NCBI RefSeq assembly: GCF_000382445.1
Contig: NZ_KB905473.1
Coordinates: 388,819-452,818 of the forward strand
Direction: 5' to 3'
Length of the DNA: 64,000 nucleotides
DNA from: Phocaeicola massiliensis B84634 = Timone 84634 = DSM 17679 = JCM 13223
GTDB taxonomy: Bacteria > Bacteroidota > Bacteroidia > Bacteroidales > Bacteroidaceae
Part shown: positions 26,905 through 36,399 of the stretch, piece by piece
Layout of the letters: each line of letters begins with the position of its first letter
Numbering within the stretch: position 1 is the stretch's first letter
The notes under the pieces: generated by a model
The model's input: only the letters and a program-made list of their open reading frames with translations
Databases searched by the model: none
Told to the model about the DNA's origin: nothing
Made by a program: the position numbers and the translations under genes

Positions 26905-28059
26905 ATGAAAAAACAAATAGCTATATTAGGCTCGACGGGATCTATCGGTACGCAGGCTTTGCAGGTGATAGAGGAACATCCCGATTTATACGAAGCATAC
27001 GCATTGACAGCCAATAACCGGGTAGATTTGCTTATTGAACAAGCTCGTAAGTTTTTGCCTGAGGCGGTAGTGATAGCCAATGAAGAAAAGTATCTCCAAC
27101 TGAAAGAGGCATTGAGCGATTTGCCTATTAAGGTATATGCCGGTGCAGATGCACTCTGCCAGATAGTGGAATCGCAACCCATTGATATCGTTTTAGCCTC
27201 GATGGTAGGGTATGCCGGATTGCGTCCTACCATGAATGCTATTAAAGCGGGAAAGACCATTGCTTTGGCCAATAAGGAAACTTTGGTAGTGGCCGGTGAA
27301 TTGATAAATGCGTTGGCCAATCAATACAGGACACCGATTCTTCCTGTCGATTCGGAACATTCGGCCATTTTCCAGTGTCTGGAAATGAATACTCCTGTAG
27401 AAAAAGTGATATTGACTGCTTCCGGAGGGCCATTCCGTACTTATACGATGGAGCAGTTGCAACAGGTGACTAAGGCACAGGCTTTGAAGCATCCTAATTG
27501 GGAGATGGGGGCGAAAATTACCATTGATTCAGCTTCGATGATGAACAAAGGTTTTGAAGTGATTGAAGCTAAATGGCTCTTTGGGGTAAGACCGGAACAA
27601 ATAGAGGTAGTGGTTCATCCACAGTCGGTCATTCACTCTATGGTACAGTTTGAAGACGGCGCGGTGAAAGCCCAATTGGGTATGCCCGATATGCGCCTGC
27701 CCATTCAGTATGCCTTTTCATATCCTGAGCGTGTGAAGTCTTCTTTTGAACGTCTGGACTTTGCCAAAGTGACCGACTTGACCTTTGAGCAGCCTGATAC
27801 CAAGCGTTTCCGCAATTTGGCCTTGGCGTATGAAGCTTTGCATCAGGCAGGAAATATGCCTTGCATCGTTAATGCGGCAAATGAAGTGGTGGTGGCTGCA
27901 TTCTTGAAAGATAATATTTCTTTCTTGGGCATGAGTGATGTCATTGAGAAGACAATGGGAAGAGTGGCTTATATCAAGGAACCTTCTTATGAGGACTATG
28001 TGGCAACCGATGCAGAGGCACGCTGCATAGCAGAAGAACTGATTATAAATAGTAAATAA
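26905..28059 (+). CDS. dxr: 1-deoxy-D-xylulose 5-phosphate reductoisomerase
   Basis: A 384-residue NADPH-dependent enzyme forming 2-C-methyl-D-erythritol 4-phosphate in the non-mevalonate isoprenoid pathway. The NADPH-binding N-terminus is LGSTGSIGTQALQVI, the metal/substrate site includes PVDSEHSAIFQ and SASMMNKGFEVIEA, and HPQSVIHSMV is conserved. It would be the fosmidomycin target. It is co-transcribed with rseP, as in many bacteria. Confidence 0.97.
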   Translation: MKKQIAILGSTGSIGTQALQVIEEHPDLYEAYALTANNRVDLLIEQARKFLPEAVVIANEEKYLQLKEALSDLPIKVYAGADALCQIVESQPIDIVLASMVGYAGLRPTMNAIKAGKTIALANKETLVVAGELINALANQYRTPILPVDSEHSAIFQCLEMNTPVEKVILTASGGPFRTYTMEQLQQVTKAQALKHPNWEMGAKITIDSASMMNKGFEVIEAKWLFGVRPEQIEVVVHPQSVIHSMVQFEDGAVKAQLGMPDMRLPIQYAFSYPERVKSSFERLDFAKVTDLTFEQPDTKRFRNLALAYEALHQAGNMPCIVNAANEVVVAAFLKDNISFLGMSDVIEKTMGRVAYIKEPSYEDYVATDAEARCIAEELIINSK

Positions 28060-28077
28060 TAAAACAATAATAACTAG

Positions 28078-29415
28078 ATGGAAACATTTTTGATTCGTGC
28101 TCTCCAACTGATAATGAGTTTGTCATTACTGGTCATTATCCATGAGGGGGGACATTTTCTTTTTTCGCGCCTTTTTAAAGTAAGAGTAGAGAAGTTCTAC
28201 ATATTCTTTGACCCGTGGTTCTCTTTGTTTAAGTTTAAGCCTAAGAACAGTGATACTGAATATGGGGTCGGATGGGTGCCTTTGGGTGGCTATGTGAAAA
28301 TTTCAGGTATGATAGATGAGTCCATGGATACCGAACAGATGAAGCAACCGGCACAGCCGTGGGAGTTCCGTTCCAAACCGGCATGGCAACGTTTGCTTAT
28401 TATGATTGGAGGAGTGTTGATGAACTTCTTGTTGGCTATCTTTATTTATTCTATGATTCTATTCCATTGGGGGGACTCTTATATCTCATTACAGGATATG
28501 ACTTATGGTATGAAGTTTAACGAACGTGCTCAGGAAATCGGTTTCCGGGATGGGGATATTCTACTTCGTGCTGATGAACAGCCTTTGGAACGTTTTGGCA
28601 TGGATATGCTGCGTAATGTGGCTGAAGCACGTACGGTTACTGTGCTTCGTGACGGAAAGGAAACAGAAATCTATATGCCTGAAATCAGTCTTTTGGATAT
28701 CGCTAAAGAAGAACCGATGTTTCTTGATATCTTGCGGCCGAATGTGGTGGATTCTGTGATTGCCGGCGGTCCGTTGGCGATAGCCGGAGTGCAGAAAGGG
28801 GACAGCATTTTAGCTGTTAATAATATGCCTGTCGGTAGCTGGAATGAATTTACTGAAAAATTGGAAGGCTTCCGTTCGGATGCTGAAACCAACGGAGCGG
28901 AATATGCCGAGTTTTCATTGGTTTATTCGCACCAAGGGATGCGCGATACTGTTGCAGTTCGTACTGACTCTTTGTTTATGGTAAGAGCAACTTCTATGCT
29001 TGATTATAAAGTCACTACCCGCCATTTTAATTTCTTTGAGTCTTTCCCGGCGGGAGTTAAACTGGGTGTGAATACGTTGAAAGGCTATGTGAACGATATG
29101 AAATATGTGTTCACTAAAGAAGGAGCGAAGAGTGTGGGTGGTTTCGGAACCATTGGAAGTATCTTCCCAAAGGTATGGGATTGGCATCGTTTTTGGGAAA
29201 TGACAGCTTTCTTATCTATCATTCTGGCGTTTATGAACATTCTTCCTATTCCGGCTTTGGACGGTGGGCATGTCTTGTTCTTGCTTTATGAAATAGTAGC
29301 ACGTCGCAAGCCGAGTGATAAGTTTATGGAATATGCACAAATGGTAGGTATGTTCTTGTTATTTGCATTACTTATTTGGGCTAACTTCAATGACATAATG
29401 CGTTTCGTGTTTTAA
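28078..29415 (+). CDS. rseP: RseP-family site-2 intramembrane metalloprotease
   Basis: A 445-residue inner-membrane zinc protease. HEGGHF (HExxH variant order HEGGH) is in the first helix at about residue 22, and NILPIPALDGGHVLF holds the third ligand in the C-terminal helix. Two PDZ-like regions lie between (around residues 140-205 and 215-300). In other bacteria it cleaves anti-sigma factors or leftover signal peptides; no anti-sigma gene is adjacent here. It ends the operon and is followed by a hairpin. Confidence 0.94.
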   Translation: METFLIRALQLIMSLSLLVIIHEGGHFLFSRLFKVRVEKFYIFFDPWFSLFKFKPKNSDTEYGVGWVPLGGYVKISGMIDESMDTEQMKQPAQPWEFRSKPAWQRLLIMIGGVLMNFLLAIFIYSMILFHWGDSYISLQDMTYGMKFNERAQEIGFRDGDILLRADEQPLERFGMDMLRNVAEARTVTVLRDGKETEIYMPEISLLDIAKEEPMFLDILRPNVVDSVIAGGPLAIAGVQKGDSILAVNNMPVGSWNEFTEKLEGFRSDAETNGAEYAEFSLVYSHQGMRDTVAVRTDSLFMVRATSMLDYKVTTRHFNFFESFPAGVKLGVNTLKGYVNDMKYVFTKEGAKSVGGFGTIGSIFPKVWDWHRFWEMTAFLSIILAFMNILPIPALDGGHVLFLLYEIVARRKPSDKFMEYAQMVGMFLLFALLIWANFNDIMRFVF

Positions 29416-29445
29416 ATAGGGCAAAGGCTTTTTTATATATCCTCT

Positions 29446-29488
29446 GGTTGCCGGGGTTAACCTGGCAGCCGGGGGAATTTTTTATCCT
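29446..29488 (+). terminator. Terminator-like hairpin after rseP
   Basis: GGTTGCC (29446-29452) pairs with GGCAGCC (29464-29470) around an inner GGTTAACC palindrome. AATTTTTTAT follows a few bases later. Confidence 0.6.
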
Positions 29489-29670
29489 GGTAATGACCAT
29501 ATGATGGGTCGGTTATTTCTTGGGAATTTAATATATCAATCAAACATCTGTCCCCTGATGTTGTCTTCTCCGGTCTTCAATCCCCTCATGCGTTTTTGGG
29601 CTTCCTACGTCGTTTCATTAGTCGGACCAAGCGTTTTCGTCCTTTCGATTATGCCCGTCTGTCCGTCGGA

Positions 29671-29770
29671 TTACTACAGTCTGCGGCAGCGGACTGTATA
29701 ATCCGTTGCAGTGGACCGTACGGTCTGCTACAGTGGACTGTACGGTCCACTGTAGCAGACTGTAATAATC
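29671..29770. repeat. Cluster of 22-bp repeats with a 16-bp perfect inverted pair
   Basis: Units resembling GTCTGCnnnAGTGGACTGTACG occur back to back with a 22-bp period. The third unit and its reverse complement form perfect 16-bp arms (29723-29738 and 29745-29760) around TGTACG. A related cluster is at 45047-45120. The rest of 29490-29670 holds no supportable gene. Confidence 0.75.
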
Positions 29771-29919
29771 TTCCGTTTAAAAGACCTTGACCGACCTTAG
29801 GAAACGGCTTATTCTTTCCTTTGTTTGTGATATGATATTTAAATCCCCAAGAATAATAAGTGACCTCATATGATGGATAGTGATATGGAAAAGCAGATAA
29901 AATAAAGGGGGATAAAATA

Positions 29920-30251
29920 AAAAAAGAGCGATAGTTCTTTATTTCGAACCCGCCCACGCCTTGAAGAACCCCCCTCATAAAATATGGGGTTCTTTTCATC
30001 TTTCTCGTCGTCGTTGTTGTTATCCCTCTGTTCTTCTACTTAAAAAACAACTTTTTTAATACCTATAAAACTAAATTCCTGAAAACTTGCAATTCTTTCA
30101 AACCTTAAATTAATCTCTAATACCTTGCTTGTTGTCCTTGTTGAAAACAATCTCTTTTTTATTTACCTAAATCTAATACCTTTTCTAATTTTACCTTATT
30201 ACTTAATACCTTAAAAAAATTATTATTAACTTAATTAGTAGTTTCACAACC
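29920..30251 (-). ncRNA. Candidate untranslated RNA downstream of an orphan strong promoter
   Basis: Transcription from the minus-strand promoter at 30258-30265 would run through about 300 nt of very AT-rich sequence without a supportable gene. On the plus strand TAATACC occurs at 30057, 30118, 30174 and 30204 (GGTATTA in the RNA). A GTTC/GAAC stem and a T tract (TCTTTTTTTATTTT on the minus strand near 29930-29915) could end it. The RNA identity is unknown; no 6S, tmRNA or RNase P signature was recognised. Confidence 0.3.
29964..29994 (+). repeat. Hairpin AAGAACCCC/GGGGTTCTT
   Basis: Perfect 9-bp arms, 29964-29972 and 29986-29994, followed by TTC and a few T on the plus strand. No plus-strand gene ends here, so it is more likely part of the minus-strand transcript or a dispersed repeat. 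Confidence 0.5.
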
Positions 30252-30257
30252 ACATTG

Positions 30258-30265
30258 CAAAGGTA
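30258..30265 (-). promoter_or_regulatory. Orphan promoter -7 element
   Basis: TACCTTTG on the minus strand. The surrounding 22 nt (30255-30276) are identical to those at the rplM promoter (11660-11681), which supports a real and strong promoter. Confidence 0.65.
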
Positions 30266-30368
30266 CGGCTTTTCTTGAAAATAGCAAGCGTATATATGCT
30301 GAAAAACATGAAATGACCCGTTTTCATGATATAAATCAAGAAAATGGGTCATTTAGATTTCTTTTGTA

Positions 30369-30827
30369 TTATCGTATGCGGATGATACGTTGGTTGCTGC
30401 TGCCCCTGAATTCCAGATAGGGAGAGTATAAATCCTGTTCAAAACGCCCGTCTACCAAAACATCAATGAAGTCTATTGCCGATTTTAACAAAGGCGAGGC
30501 TTTTATTTGTTCAATTGTGTAGCCTGTGTAGCACCAAATGTTTAATCCGGTAGCTTTTTTTATTTGTTGAGACAGAGCACGAAACTCTTTTGGGAAATAG
30601 AGAGGATCGCCTCCTGAAAAAGTAACACCGTCTAATAACGGATTGGCTTTAATCTCGCTGATGATTGCTTCTATTTTTTCCTGAGTCAGTGGAGTACCTG
30701 CTTGCGGAGACCACGATTCCGGGTTCTGGCAACCGGCACAATGGTGGTGGCATCCGGCCAGATAAATAGAGTAGCGGATGCCTTCACCATCAACTATGGT
30801 TTCGGGATAAGTAAATAACAAGTTCAT
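30369..30827 (-). CDS. nrdG: Anaerobic ribonucleotide reductase activating protein
   Basis: A 152-residue radical-SAM protein that installs the glycyl radical on NrdD. The 4Fe-4S cluster motif is in [15 protein letters not shown] (CxxxCxxC) near residues 26-33, and the SAM-binding TFSGGDPL follows. The length is typical. It starts 8 bases after the nrdD stop and is controlled with it by the riboswitch at 33158. Confidence 0.95.
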   Translation of the reverse strand: MNLLFTYPETIVDGEGIRYSIYLAGCHHHCAGCQNPESWSPQAGTPLTQEKIEAIISEIKANPLLDGVTFSGGDPLYFPKEFRALSQQIKKATGLNIWCYTGYTIEQIKASPLLKSAIDFIDVLVDGRFEQDLYSPYLEFRGSSNQRIIRIR

Positions 30828-30835
30828 ATCGGGGG

Positions 30836-33112
30836 TTATCCGTGTTTCACGCGGTCACGTTCTTCGGCGCGTTTAGCTGAGTTCCAAGTGCTGAGATCAC
30901 CGGTCAGATATCCGGTAATGCGGCGCATACGCAGAATGTTTTCACTTTGGCAAACCGGGCATTTGTCATAAATTACTCCTTTATAGCCACAGTTATGGCA
31001 AGTATCCACCGGATGGTTGATCGAACCGTAGCCTATTCCTTCATCATGCATCACTTTTACTATCTTGGCAATGGCTTTGATATTTTTCTGTGCTTCTCCA
31101 TCCAATTCTACATAAGTGATATGACCACCACGTGTGATGGCATGGAACGGAGCTTCCCGCTTGATTTTATCAACAATGGTAATCGACTCTTTTACATCTA
31201 CATGGAAAGAGTTTACGTAATAATCATTGTCTGTTACGCCCGGAATAGTACCATATTTTCGTCGGTCCATACGGGTAAAGCGACCGGAAAGTCCTTCTGC
31301 CGGAGTTGCAAGAACGGAAAAGTTCAGTTGATATTTTGCTTTATAATCATCGGCTACTTTGTTCATTTCCAACACTGCCTCATATAATGTGTCCCATGCT
31401 TTCCGGCTGTGTCCGTGGCTTTCACCGTAAAGTGCCATCATAGCATTGTGCCCGCCGATAAATCCAATGCCTAATGTTCCTTGTCGTAATACATCTCCCA
31501 CCTGGTCGTTGGGAGCGAGTTTTCCTCCTCCTTTCCACACATCGTTGCCCATCATGAATGGAAACTGGCGTGCCAAGGCGGTACGCTGGTATTGATAACG
31601 GCTGTAGAGTTGCTCGGCGATAAGCTCGGCCGTTTGGTGCACGCTTTGTATAAACAGCTCTTTAGCTGTACGTTCGATGGCTTCTTTCTTTCCGGATTCT
31701 TCCATGCTTTCTGCTTTAATGCGTGCTTCGATAGCCAACCGGGGCATATTCATAGTGGTAAACGACAGATTGCCACGCCCCAAAGATGTTTTCTCTCCGG
31801 CTACATTTTCATATACACGTGTACGACATCCCATGGTTGCGAGCTCATAACGATAGCGTTTCGGATCATTGGCATTCCATTTCTCATTCTGATTATAGGG
31901 GGCATCCAAAAACATAAAGTTCGGGAAGAGCGCTTTTGCTGTAGTACGGCAAGCTTTTAGAAATAAGTCGAAGTTAGGCGCCTTGAATTGGATTTTGCCG
32001 GCCACGGCATCATCAAAGTTAGCCATTGCTTTTTTATAATCTTCCTCCGAATAAGAGACGCCGTCTTTAATCTTAAAAATCTGGATGGGGAATACCGGTA
32101 CTTCTCCACGGCTGCCAAGACCTTCAATTGTAGCTTTCAGCAGTTCTTCTATTACCATGCGCCCTTCTGCCGAAGTATCTGTTCCATAATTAATAGAACT
32201 GAATACTACTTGATTTCCGCCACGAGAGTGCATTGTATTCAAGTTATGAATAAAACCTTCCATTGCCTGATGAGTATCTTTGCGAGTCATGGCCAATGCT
32301 TTTTCTTCTATTTTTTTTAGCGCATCTTCGTTGGGCTCTTTCCCCTCTACTTCACGGTAAAAATCCGTCAAGGTTTGCAGATGTTTAAGATGAGTCTTAC
32401 GTACACCTTTTGCCATAAAAAAATCGAAAGCCGGTATAGCCTGTCCTCCATGCTGTTCGTTTTGGTTGGTTTGGAATATGATAGTGGCTAATGTTGCATA
32501 GCTTTGAATGGATTGGGGAGTGCGAATACTTCCGTTTTTGGTGCGGAATCCGCGTTCGAACAAGTCGTCCAAATCATATTGGATGCAAGTGGTGGTCTTG
32601 GTCGGATAGTAATCCAAATCATGAATGTGTATGTCACCCAATTGGTGCGCTTCGGCAAATTTTTTAGGCAATAAATACTTATATGTATAATCTTTGGTTA
32701 CTTCCGATGCAAAGGTCATCATCTGTCCTGCAGGAGTATGACTGGACATATTGGCATTGCTGAGATTGACATCGTTTTTATCAATAGCTACAATACCGTC
32801 CATTATATGTTTCATTTGAGTTTTACGGTCACGTTCCGTATTTCTCCACTCACGGTAAATGATATATTTTTTAGCAACTTCAGGACGCACCTTCATCAAC
32901 TCATTTTCCACCAGGTCCTGAATCTCTTCAACACTGATGGTAGACGAGGTGAAATTACTGATTACCCGCATGGTGATATCAGCAATAAGTTTCTCTTCAT
33001 TGTTTATTCCGGTTGCATGGAATGCTTTACCGATTGCATTTTTAATTTTACTGATAGAGAAGTCTTCCCGCTTCCCATCTCTTTTGATGATACAAATCTC
33101 AGCGTAATTCAT
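30836..33112 (-). CDS. nrdD: Anaerobic (class III) ribonucleoside-triphosphate reductase
   Basis: A 758-residue oxygen-sensitive enzyme that makes deoxyribonucleotides for DNA under anaerobic conditions. Residues about 1-95 are an ATP-cone ([20 protein letters not shown]), the allosteric activity site. The catalytic barrel follows, and the C-terminus has a four-Cys zinc site (CHNCG and CPVC) and the glycyl-radical motif RRITGYLTG, with Gly734 as the likely radical site. It does not need cobalamin, which fits control by a cobalamin riboswitch in its leader. Start ATG 33112. Confidence 0.97.
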   Translation of the reverse strand: MNYAEICIIKRDGKREDFSISKIKNAIGKAFHATGINNEEKLIADITMRVISNFTSSTISVEEIQDLVENELMKVRPEVAKKYIIYREWRNTERDRKTQMKHIMDGIVAIDKNDVNLSNANMSSHTPAGQMMTFASEVTKDYTYKYLLPKKFAEAHQLGDIHIHDLDYYPTKTTTCIQYDLDDLFERGFRTKNGSIRTPQSIQSYATLATIIFQTNQNEQHGGQAIPAFDFFMAKGVRKTHLKHLQTLTDFYREVEGKEPNEDALKKIEEKALAMTRKDTHQAMEGFIHNLNTMHSRGGNQVVFSSINYGTDTSAEGRMVIEELLKATIEGLGSRGEVPVFPIQIFKIKDGVSYSEEDYKKAMANFDDAVAGKIQFKAPNFDLFLKACRTTAKALFPNFMFLDAPYNQNEKWNANDPKRYRYELATMGCRTRVYENVAGEKTSLGRGNLSFTTMNMPRLAIEARIKAESMEESGKKEAIERTAKELFIQSVHQTAELIAEQLYSRYQYQRTALARQFPFMMGNDVWKGGGKLAPNDQVGDVLRQGTLGIGFIGGHNAMMALYGESHGHSRKAWDTLYEAVLEMNKVADDYKAKYQLNFSVLATPAEGLSGRFTRMDRRKYGTIPGVTDNDYYVNSFHVDVKESITIVDKIKREAPFHAITRGGHITYVELDGEAQKNIKAIAKIVKVMHDEGIGYGSINHPVDTCHNCGYKGVIYDKCPVCQSENILRMRRITGYLTGDLSTWNSAKRAEERDRVKHG

Positions 33113-33157
33113 TGTTTGAAAATTTAAATGTTTTGAGTTAAAGAACTTGTTTGTTCT

Positions 33158-33318
33158 ATGAGGCAGGTTTTCTGACTTATCTCTCCCCGGAAACGCCTTC
33201 CCACAATGATTTGCAGTGGCATCTTGTTTCGGCTCTTCGAGAATTACAGCAGCGGGTACTGTCGCCGATTTTCACAGCATTCCCTTTTTAGAACGGTTAA
33301 CTTCACCTTCATTGAACA
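33158..33318 (-). promoter_or_regulatory. Cobalamin riboswitch upstream of nrdDG
   Basis: On the minus strand the conserved blocks appear in the right order: GGTGAAG and AAGGGAAT at the 5' side, GTGAAAATCGGCGACAGT, ACCCGCTGCTGT (within 33245-33260), the B12 box GCCACTG (33213-33219), GGGAAGG, GGGGAGAGAT and AAGTCAGAAAACCTGCC (33162-33178). Only about 45 nt separate it from the nrdD start and no terminator is evident, so control of ribosome access is the more likely mechanism (inference). Confidence 0.93.
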
Positions 33319-33322
33319 GCTG

Positions 33323-33330
33323 CAAAGATA
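33323..33330 (-). promoter_or_regulatory. Promoter -7 element (nrdDG)
   Basis: TATCTTTG on the minus strand, just upstream of the riboswitch, placing the transcript start at about 33316. Confidence 0.65.
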
Positions 33331-33407
33331 TAACATTTCGGAAAACTTCTCTATTAAAAAATAAAAATAAGTTTTCCAAAACGGATAACTTGTTGATGAT
33401 AGGGATG

Positions 33408-34046
33408 TTATAAAATGTACCACAATGCTATCATGTGGCAGATTGTCCCACCTAATACAAAGAGGTGGAAAACAGAATGCATATAGGGTAATTTATGGAA
33501 GGAGTAAAATACGGCGCCGGTGATGTATGAGACACCTTCGGCAATGAGCCAATAGATAAATAAGGAAGGTACATGATTGCATAAAGGTTTGAAGGCAACA
33601 AAGATGCTGCATCCCATCGCTATGTAACAGATTGTTTCCAGATAACTGTGTTCTTTCAGTCTGCAAAAGCAGAGAGTGGTTCCGATGAATGCACACAGCC
33701 ATACAAAACTGAATATTCCCCAACCCCAATAACCCGCTTCGCGTAGGCTGACCAGCATGATGGGAGAATAACTGCCTGCAATGTGCAGATAGATGGCGGC
33801 ATGGTCGAATTTGCGCAATACTTCCCTGTGCCGGGTGTCCGGCCGGCTGGAATGGTACCAAGTGGAAGTAATATATGAGGCAAGCATACCGAACAGGTAG
33901 AGCCACATTCCTCTCACTGCCCACACATCTCCACTTTTCATGGCAATATGTAGCAAATACCCTCCGCCAATGATACCTATTAATATACCAATGCCGTGTG
34001 ACAGGGCGTTTGCCCATTCTTCCCCTTTTGTGTAGTGTATTGCCAA
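33408..34046 (-). CDS. Haemolysin III family (YqfA/PAQR-like) membrane protein
   Basis: A 212-residue membrane protein with seven hydrophobic helices. Conserved residues of the superfamily are present: the Glu in KGEEWANALSHG, STWYHSS, the DHAAIYLHIAGSY block and the C-terminal HSVFHLFVLGGTICH with two His. Relatives may be metal-dependent amidases or influence membrane properties; haemolytic activity is not established for most. It starts 5 bases after the stop of the CCA enzyme gene and is probably co-transcribed with it. Confidence 0.88.
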   Translation of the reverse strand: MAIHYTKGEEWANALSHGIGILIGIIGGGYLLHIAMKSGDVWAVRGMWLYLFGMLASYITSTWYHSSRPDTRHREVLRKFDHAAIYLHIAGSYSPIMLVSLREAGYWGWGIFSFVWLCAFIGTTLCFCRLKEHSYLETICYIAMGCSIFVAFKPLCNHVPSLFIYWLIAEGVSYITGAVFYSFHKLPYMHSVFHLFVLGGTICHMIALWYIL

Positions 34047-34051
34047 TTTGT

Positions 34052-35476
34052 TTATAGGTTTTTGGGTGTTAATTTCATTTGTTTTGCTTTTTTCAGCATG
34101 TATTCAAAAGCGGCATCGTGCTCGTTTGGGATTACCCCGTCTAGAATAGCGTCTTTGATGGCGCTTTTCAGGCTACCGATTTCACGGCAAGGCTTCATAT
34201 CAAATACACGCATGATTTCTTCTCCGTCTACCGGTGGCTGAAAATTCCGTATGCGGTCTTTCTCTTCCAGATCTTTCAGTTTCTGACGTACCAGTTTGAA
34301 GTTATCCAGGAATTTCTGCTTTCGCGCTTCATTTTTTGAGGTGATATCCGCTTCGCAGAGCATCATAAGATCATCAATGTCATCTCCGGCTTCGAACAGC
34401 AGACGGCGTACGGCCGAGTCGGTTACCACATCATCGGCAATTACGATGGGACGCATGTGCAGGCCGACCAGTTTCTGTACATATTTCATCTTCTCGTTCA
34501 TCGGCAATTTCATTTTGCGGAAAATATCAGGAATCATCTTTTCGCCGATGAAGTTATGATTATGGAAAGTCCATCCGATGCGGGGTTCCCATCGCTTGGT
34601 CTTGGGTTTGCCGATATCGTGCAGCAGGGTAGCCCAGCGCAGCCATAAATTGTCGGTATGTTTGGATATATTATCCACCACTTCCAGTGTATGATAGAAA
34701 TTGTCTTTGTGCGCGCGGCCGTTTTTGACATCTACTCCTTGCAATGCCGAAAACTCAGGGAATATGAGTGGCAATAATCCGCAACGGTCTAGCTCTATGA
34801 AACCTTTAGAGGGGATGGGGGCAAGCAGTATCTTGTTCAGTTCGTCAGCAATGCGTTCTTTTGAAATGATATGGATACGTTCTTTGTTACGCGACAGCGC
34901 CTCAAACGTTTCGTCATCAATATAAAAATTGAGTTGGGTGGCAAAACGGATACACCTCATCATGCGAAGTGGGTCATCGCTGAAGGTGATGTCCGGGTCA
35001 AGTGGTGTACGGATTGTACGCTCTTTCAAATCATCCATCCCGCCGAATGGGTCTACCAGTTCGCCGAAACGTTTTTTGTTGAGGCATACCGCCATTGCAT
35101 TGATGGTGAAATCACGTCGGTTTTGGTCGTCTTCCAGTGTTCCGTCTTCCACTATCGGCTTGCGGCTGTCGTGGCTATACGACTCTTTTCTGGCACCGAC
35201 AAACTCCACTTCCGTGTCTTTGAACTTCACTTGTGCTGTTCCGAAATTCTTGAAAACAGAGACATGCGCACCACGTCCCAGTTTTTTGCCGAAAGCTTGA
35301 GCTATTTCTATGCCACTGCCCACCACTACTACATCTATATCTTTAGAAGGGCGATTTAAAAATATATCTCGTACATAGCCACCTACCACATAACATTCCA
35401 ATCCCAATTCATCAGCTGTCTCGGAAATTAGGGCAAATATTTTGCTATTAAAATGTTCTTTCAATTCCATACTCAT
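34052..35476 (-). CDS. cca: CCA tRNA nucleotidyltransferase with HD domain
   Basis: A 474-residue class II nucleotidyltransferase that adds or repairs the CCA tail of tRNAs. The catalytic head is CYVVGGYVRDIFLNRPSKDI followed by DVVVVG, the neck has RRDFTINAMAV and DPLRMMRCIRFA, and an HD phosphohydrolase domain (LLHDIGKPKTKRW, later GLHMRP) occupies the C-terminal half. A poly(A) polymerase cannot be excluded, but the HD domain favours CCA function. The start is ATG 35476; the frame runs 76 codons further upstream across the promoter and has no homology there. ATG 35470 is an alternative. Confidence 0.92.
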   Translation of the reverse strand: MSMELKEHFNSKIFALISETADELGLECYVVGGYVRDIFLNRPSKDIDVVVVGSGIEIAQAFGKKLGRGAHVSVFKNFGTAQVKFKDTEVEFVGARKESYSHDSRKPIVEDGTLEDDQNRRDFTINAMAVCLNKKRFGELVDPFGGMDDLKERTIRTPLDPDITFSDDPLRMMRCIRFATQLNFYIDDETFEALSRNKERIHIISKERIADELNKILLAPIPSKGFIELDRCGLLPLIFPEFSALQGVDVKNGRAHKDNFYHTLEVVDNISKHTDNLWLRWATLLHDIGKPKTKRWEPRIGWTFHNHNFIGEKMIPDIFRKMKLPMNEKMKYVQKLVGLHMRPIVIADDVVTDSAVRRLLFEAGDDIDDLMMLCEADITSKNEARKQKFLDNFKLVRQKLKDLEEKDRIRNFQPPVDGEEIMRVFDMKPCREIGSLKSAIKDAILDGVIPNEHDAAFEYMLKKAKQMKLTPKNL

Positions 35477-35488
35477 CTTAATGAGATG

Positions 35489-35496
35489 CAAAATTA
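35489..35496 (-). promoter_or_regulatory. Promoter -7 element (cca)
   Basis: TAATTTTG on the minus strand, 12 bases before ATG 35476. Confidence 0.58.
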
Positions 35497-35680
35497 CATT
35501 TTTTGCAGCACTATACCAAACGTTTCCATAGATACCTATTGAAAGGATAAAGAGGATGTCAAAATAAGTATTGGGGTATGGGAACATTGGAAAAGAACCG
35601 TTTGATTGTTGAGGGAGCATGCTTGGCAAAAGCGGAATGACAATGAGAAAATGAACTGCTGAAGAACTGTTAGTGAGACT

Positions 35681-35716
35681 AAAAAAGGTCACTGTGTAGC
35701 ACAATGACCTTTTTTG
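35681..35716. terminator. Bidirectional terminator
   Basis: AAAAAAGGTCACTGTG and CACAATGACCTTTTTT form a stem with one mismatch around TAG. On the minus strand it ends the gene at 35753. Nothing supportable lies in 35500-35680. Confidence 0.85.
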
Positions 35717-35752
35717 ATATTAACAAATATTCCTTTGATATCATTGAATAGA

Positions 35753-36061
35753 CTATTGTTTTTTAGGGGCTGTTTTCAGATTTATGAGAATACTATTTTC
35801 TACTCCTTCTTTGGTTACATACACTACTCTGTACGATTTTACACCTTCTTGCTTTAGAGAAAGAGAAGCGCTTTTGAGGGTGGAACCAGGGGCTTTTTTA
35901 GCTATAGCGTCTTTGATGGATTGAGGGACTTCTTTCAAGTCTATTGTTTTAAATCCGTCTTCAACGGCAATAGTATCATTTTTAATTTGCATAGTATTAT
36001 CGGCCATAACAGACATTCCGATACCAAAAAGAAAAGCAAGCGATAAAAATATTTTTTTCAT
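35753..36061 (-). CDS. Small secreted protein (PepSY-like, unknown function)
   Basis: A 102-residue protein starting MKKIFLSLAFLFGIGMSVMA, a clear signal peptide cleaved near residue 20. The mature part is about 80 residues and has the motif VPQSIKDAIAKKAPGSTLKSA, then a beta-rich tail (SYRVVYVTKEG, NSILINLK). This resembles the BLIP/PepSY-like small periplasmic proteins common in Bacteroides; the family is a guess. ATG 36061 is chosen since it begins the signal peptide. It is a single-gene unit. Confidence 0.75.
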   Translation of the reverse strand: MKKIFLSLAFLFGIGMSVMADNTMQIKNDTIAVEDGFKTIDLKEVPQSIKDAIAKKAPGSTLKSASLSLKQEGVKSYRVVYVTKEGVENSILINLKTAPKKQ

Positions 36062-36367
36062 AATGGTTAAATTAAGATGTTTGTTTGATATATAGAAACA
36101 GAAAGAACCTATCATATTCTTTTGTTGGTATATACCCGTAAATTTAAATAATAAGTATAGACAAAGGAATATCGGAAACTAAGTTATTAATAATGGAGGT
36201 ATGAGCCAAATATATAAACGAATGTTTGTAGAAATAAATATTTTTTTAAGCACTCCTTTGTTTGTGTGCAGGTTATTTTTCTTCATTGTTATCGCTTATA
36301 TATTTAAAGAATAACTGGGTTTTATGTTTTTTTGCTTGTGAATAGGGGAAGTAAAGCAATTTAATTG

Positions 36368-36375
36368 TATTTTTG
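36368..36375 (+). promoter_or_regulatory. Promoter -7 element (lipoprotein gene)
   Basis: TATTTTTG, 24 bases before ATG 36400. The gap 36062-36360 holds nothing else that I can support. Confidence 0.5.
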
Positions 36376-36399
36376 TCCTCATATAAAACGTTTAAATAC

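Noticed and set aside
29935-29960. GGGTTCGAAAT on the minus strand, like a tRNA or tmRNA T-arm
   Set aside because: No acceptor stem, anticodon arm or tmRNA core could be found around it.
29649-29999. 116-codon minus-strand frame starting MKRTPYFMRGVLQGVGG
   Set aside because: It crosses two inverted repeats and the 22-bp repeat cluster, has no domain, and its length comes from repeat sequence. Its start may belong to a dispersed repeat.
33216-33413. 65-codon plus-strand frame
   Set aside because: It reads across the minus-strand cobalamin riboswitch and its promoter.
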